Source: Pseudomonas lini (lineage in GTDB: Bacteria > Pseudomonadota > Gammaproteobacteria > Pseudomonadales > Pseudomonadaceae). From it: a stretch of DNA of 64,000 bases. A program made the position numbers and the translations under genes. Below the pieces are notes generated by a model that saw only the letters and a program-made list of their open reading frames with translations, made no database searches and had not been told where the DNA came from. Positions 62,670 to 64,000 of the stretch are shown piece after piece; the first letter of the stretch is position 1, and each line of letters starts with the position of its first letter. Location of the stretch: the NCBI RefSeq assembly GCF_001042905.1, contig NZ_JYLB01000003.1:248001-312000 (forward strand), given 5' to 3'.

Positions 62670-63829
62670 TTGGCCTGGACGGTGTCGAACGCTTCGCTGG
62701 CACGCTTGGCCGCAGCGGCATCCCCTTGGTCGGCCAGCAACTGGATCAGTTGACGCAACTGCGAAGCGGTCAAACCGACCCGCAGGCTGGCAGCCATGTG
62801 CGAGCGCAGTTGTGACTCCACGCCGGGGGTGACAGCCAGCGCCGCAACTGTCGCCAGCTCACGACTTTGCCAGTCCAGGTTGTCACGCTCGAAGATGTCG
62901 CCGAACAGATGCGTCTGCAAGTACTGATTGATGACAGGGACGAAGTCGAACAACGGACCCTGGACGGGAGCACCGGCAATGCGCGTCTGATTGGCCTTGC
63001 CCACCGCCAGCAGTTCGTCGCCGGTGGGAACGATGCGACCGGGCTCGCGCCCCGGATTGTCCTGAATACCGCGTTGCTTGCGTGCCTCCACCACTTTCAT
63101 CAGCTCGCCGAGCGCATTGAGACTGCGTGGAAAACCGCTGTAGGCGTAGAGCTGAACCAGAACTTCCTTCGCCTCGCTGACGGTCAGGCCCGCATCCAGT
63201 CCCCGGTTCAAGGCAGCATTGAGCTCGGGCATATTGCTCGTGGCCATGGCGGCTGCAATCAACGGGATGGCCTGCTGCTTGGCGGACAGCGTTTGCGAAA
63301 CCGCTGGTGCGCCGGGTTTGGCGGGTGGCGTCACCGTTCCCTGGGCGCTGTATTGCTCTTCAGTCACTTTCTCCAGCCATTGCACACTCTTGCCATCCAC
63401 TGCGCCGGTCACGGCCAGGTGGATCATGGCGCTCGCCGGAGCGGCACCATGCCAATGCTTGACACCTGGCGGACAGACGATCACGTCTCCCGGGCGGATT
63501 TCCTGTACAGGCTTGCCCCACTCCTGCGTCAGGCCCACACCGGAAACCACCACTAATCGCTGTCCTGCGGGATGGGTATGCCAGGCCGAGCGCGCACCCG
63601 GTTCGAAGCTGACGTAAGCGCCGGAGGCATTGATCTTGTCAGTGGCGGGAAACAAAGGATCGACGCGTACCCGCCCGGTGAAATAATCCGCCGGCCCCGC
63701 CACCGAAGCCTGGCTGCCCGCCCGGCTGATCTGCTGCGCGGTCCGGGACTCACTGGCATTTTCTGCACCCGCGGCGCCGGCAAAAGGAGCAGCGGCGCAC
63801 ACCGCGATGCCTATCAGGGTGTTTTTCAT
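62657..63829 (-). CDS. Exported cupin-carboxymuconolactone decarboxylase fusion
   Basis: From the ATG at 63829 the 390-residue product has a signal peptide (MKNTLIGIAVCAAAPFAGAA). Residues about 45-150 form a cupin domain with SAWHTHPAGQRLVVVSGVG, RPGDVIVCPPGVKHWHGAAP: three His and a Glu-like position for metal binding. The rest has two carboxymuconolactone decarboxylase-like repeats (NRGLDAGLTVSEAKEVLVQL and RELATVAALAVTPGVESQL). It acts in the periplasm; the substrate is unknown. An alpha/beta hydrolase gene lies directly upstream on the same strand. Confidence 0.85.
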   Translation of the reverse strand: MKNTLIGIAVCAAAPFAGAAGAENASESRTAQQISRAGSQASVAGPADYFTGRVRVDPLFPATDKINASGAYVSFEPGARSAWHTHPAGQRLVVVSGVGLTQEWGKPVQEIRPGDVIVCPPGVKHWHGAAPASAMIHLAVTGAVDGKSVQWLEKVTEEQYSAQGTVTPPAKPGAPAVSQTLSAKQQAIPLIAAAMATSNMPELNAALNRGLDAGLTVSEAKEVLVQLYAYSGFPRSLNALGELMKVVEARKQRGIQDNPGREPGRIVPTGDELLAVGKANQTRIAGAPVQGPLFDFVPVINQYLQTHLFGDIFERDNLDWQSRELATVAALAVTPGVESQLRSHMAASLRVGLTASQLRQLIQLLADQGDAAAAKRASEAFDTVQANQPK

Positions 63830-63848
63830 GATGACGGATTCCTTCAAG

Positions 63849-64000
63849 TCAGAGCGTTCTGGCGTAGAACGCGGTCAACTGATCCATGGCGATGTCCACA
63901 TAAGCAGGCACCCAATAGGTGTCGATATGGGTCGCGCCATCGATGGTGAACAGTTTTTTGTCCTGGGTACCGGTGGCCTTGGCAAAGGCTTGCTGCGACA
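63849..64000 (-). CDS. Partial alpha/beta hydrolase (C-terminal end)
   Basis: The last 50 codons of a minus-strand gene run off the right edge. They read QQAFAKATGTQDKKLFTIDG, then ATHIDTYWVPAYVDIAMDQL and end FYARTL. GATHIDTYW fits the catalytic His region of alpha/beta-fold hydrolases of the type found beside cupin-decarboxylase genes. Its stop lies 19 bp before the start of that gene, so they form one operon. Confidence 0.7.
   Translation of the reverse strand, partial: SQQAFAKATGTQDKKLFTIDGATHIDTYWVPAYVDIAMDQLTAFYARTL

Overview
The window looks like a chromosome segment of a fluorescent Pseudomonas. The evidence is a polyamine catabolism and uptake block (puu/pot type), a Kup potassium transporter, many Pseudomonas-type REP inverted repeats in the intergenic gaps, and GC-rich core genes interrupted by AT-rich accessory patches. 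No rRNA, tRNA, CRISPR array or intact insertion sequence was recognised.

Layout. 1-3.3 kb is accessory DNA: a partial exported protein, a lipoprotein with a truncated repeat array, and a direct duplication of the 3' end of a YfcE-type phosphodiesterase gene around it. 3.4-16.5 kb is mostly core-like metabolism and regulation: amidase, LysR/old yellow enzyme pair, Kup, SleB-like hydrolase, CAP protein, ChrA, small envelope proteins, DeoR regulator, LysR/quinone reductase pair. 16.6-22.1 kb is a second accessory patch: a candidate structured RNA, a frameshifted remnant, an AT-rich metallo-beta-lactamase-fold/methyltransferase gene pair, a small HD hydrolase, a strongly folded RNA leader before a small Pseudomonas protein, and a small protein that may be avidin-like. 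22.2-25.7 kb is a compact isocyanide synthase locus: a PvcA-type synthase, a HAD phosphatase and a PvcA-PvcB (synthase-dioxygenase) fusion. It is divergent from a dihaem RoxA/MauG-like cytochrome gene (26-27.8 kb). 27.9-30.2 kb is another cargo patch, bounded by a 3' fragment of the puuR-like gene and the intact gene.

30-41 kb is the polyamine block. It has a PuuR-like regulator, gamma-glutamylputrescine oxidase, aldehyde dehydrogenase, gamma-glutamylpolyamine synthetase, gamma-glutamyl-GABA hydrolase, and an ABC importer (ATPase, two permeases, binding protein). Together these import putrescine-like amines and degrade them through gamma-glutamylated intermediates. 41.3-44.4 kb holds small housekeeping and unknown genes. 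44.4-53.5 kb is an exopolysaccharide-like locus on the minus strand. In transcription order it has a zinc-ribbon protein with a degenerate GGDEF domain, a membrane GT2, a periplasmic protein, an HlyD-like protein, an epimerase, and then a glycosyltransferase-amyloglucosidase fusion.

54-64 kb is mixed: a DUF2238 membrane protein, a beta-propeller protein with an unusual regulator, a LysR/azoreductase pair, RidA, a GlxA-type regulator, a decayed agmatine deiminase/carbamoylputrescine amidase locus fused head to head with a LysR remnant, an intact LysR gene, a cupin-carboxymuconolactone decarboxylase fusion, and a partial alpha/beta hydrolase at the right edge.

The strongest discovery candidates are the isocyanide locus, the folded leader at about 21.0 kb, the repeated geometry of a duplicated gene 3' end plus cargo at two loci, the AT-rich MBL/methyltransferase pair, and the terminator-bounded RNA at 16.7-16.9 kb. 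Functions are inferred from motifs and family memory only; no search was run.
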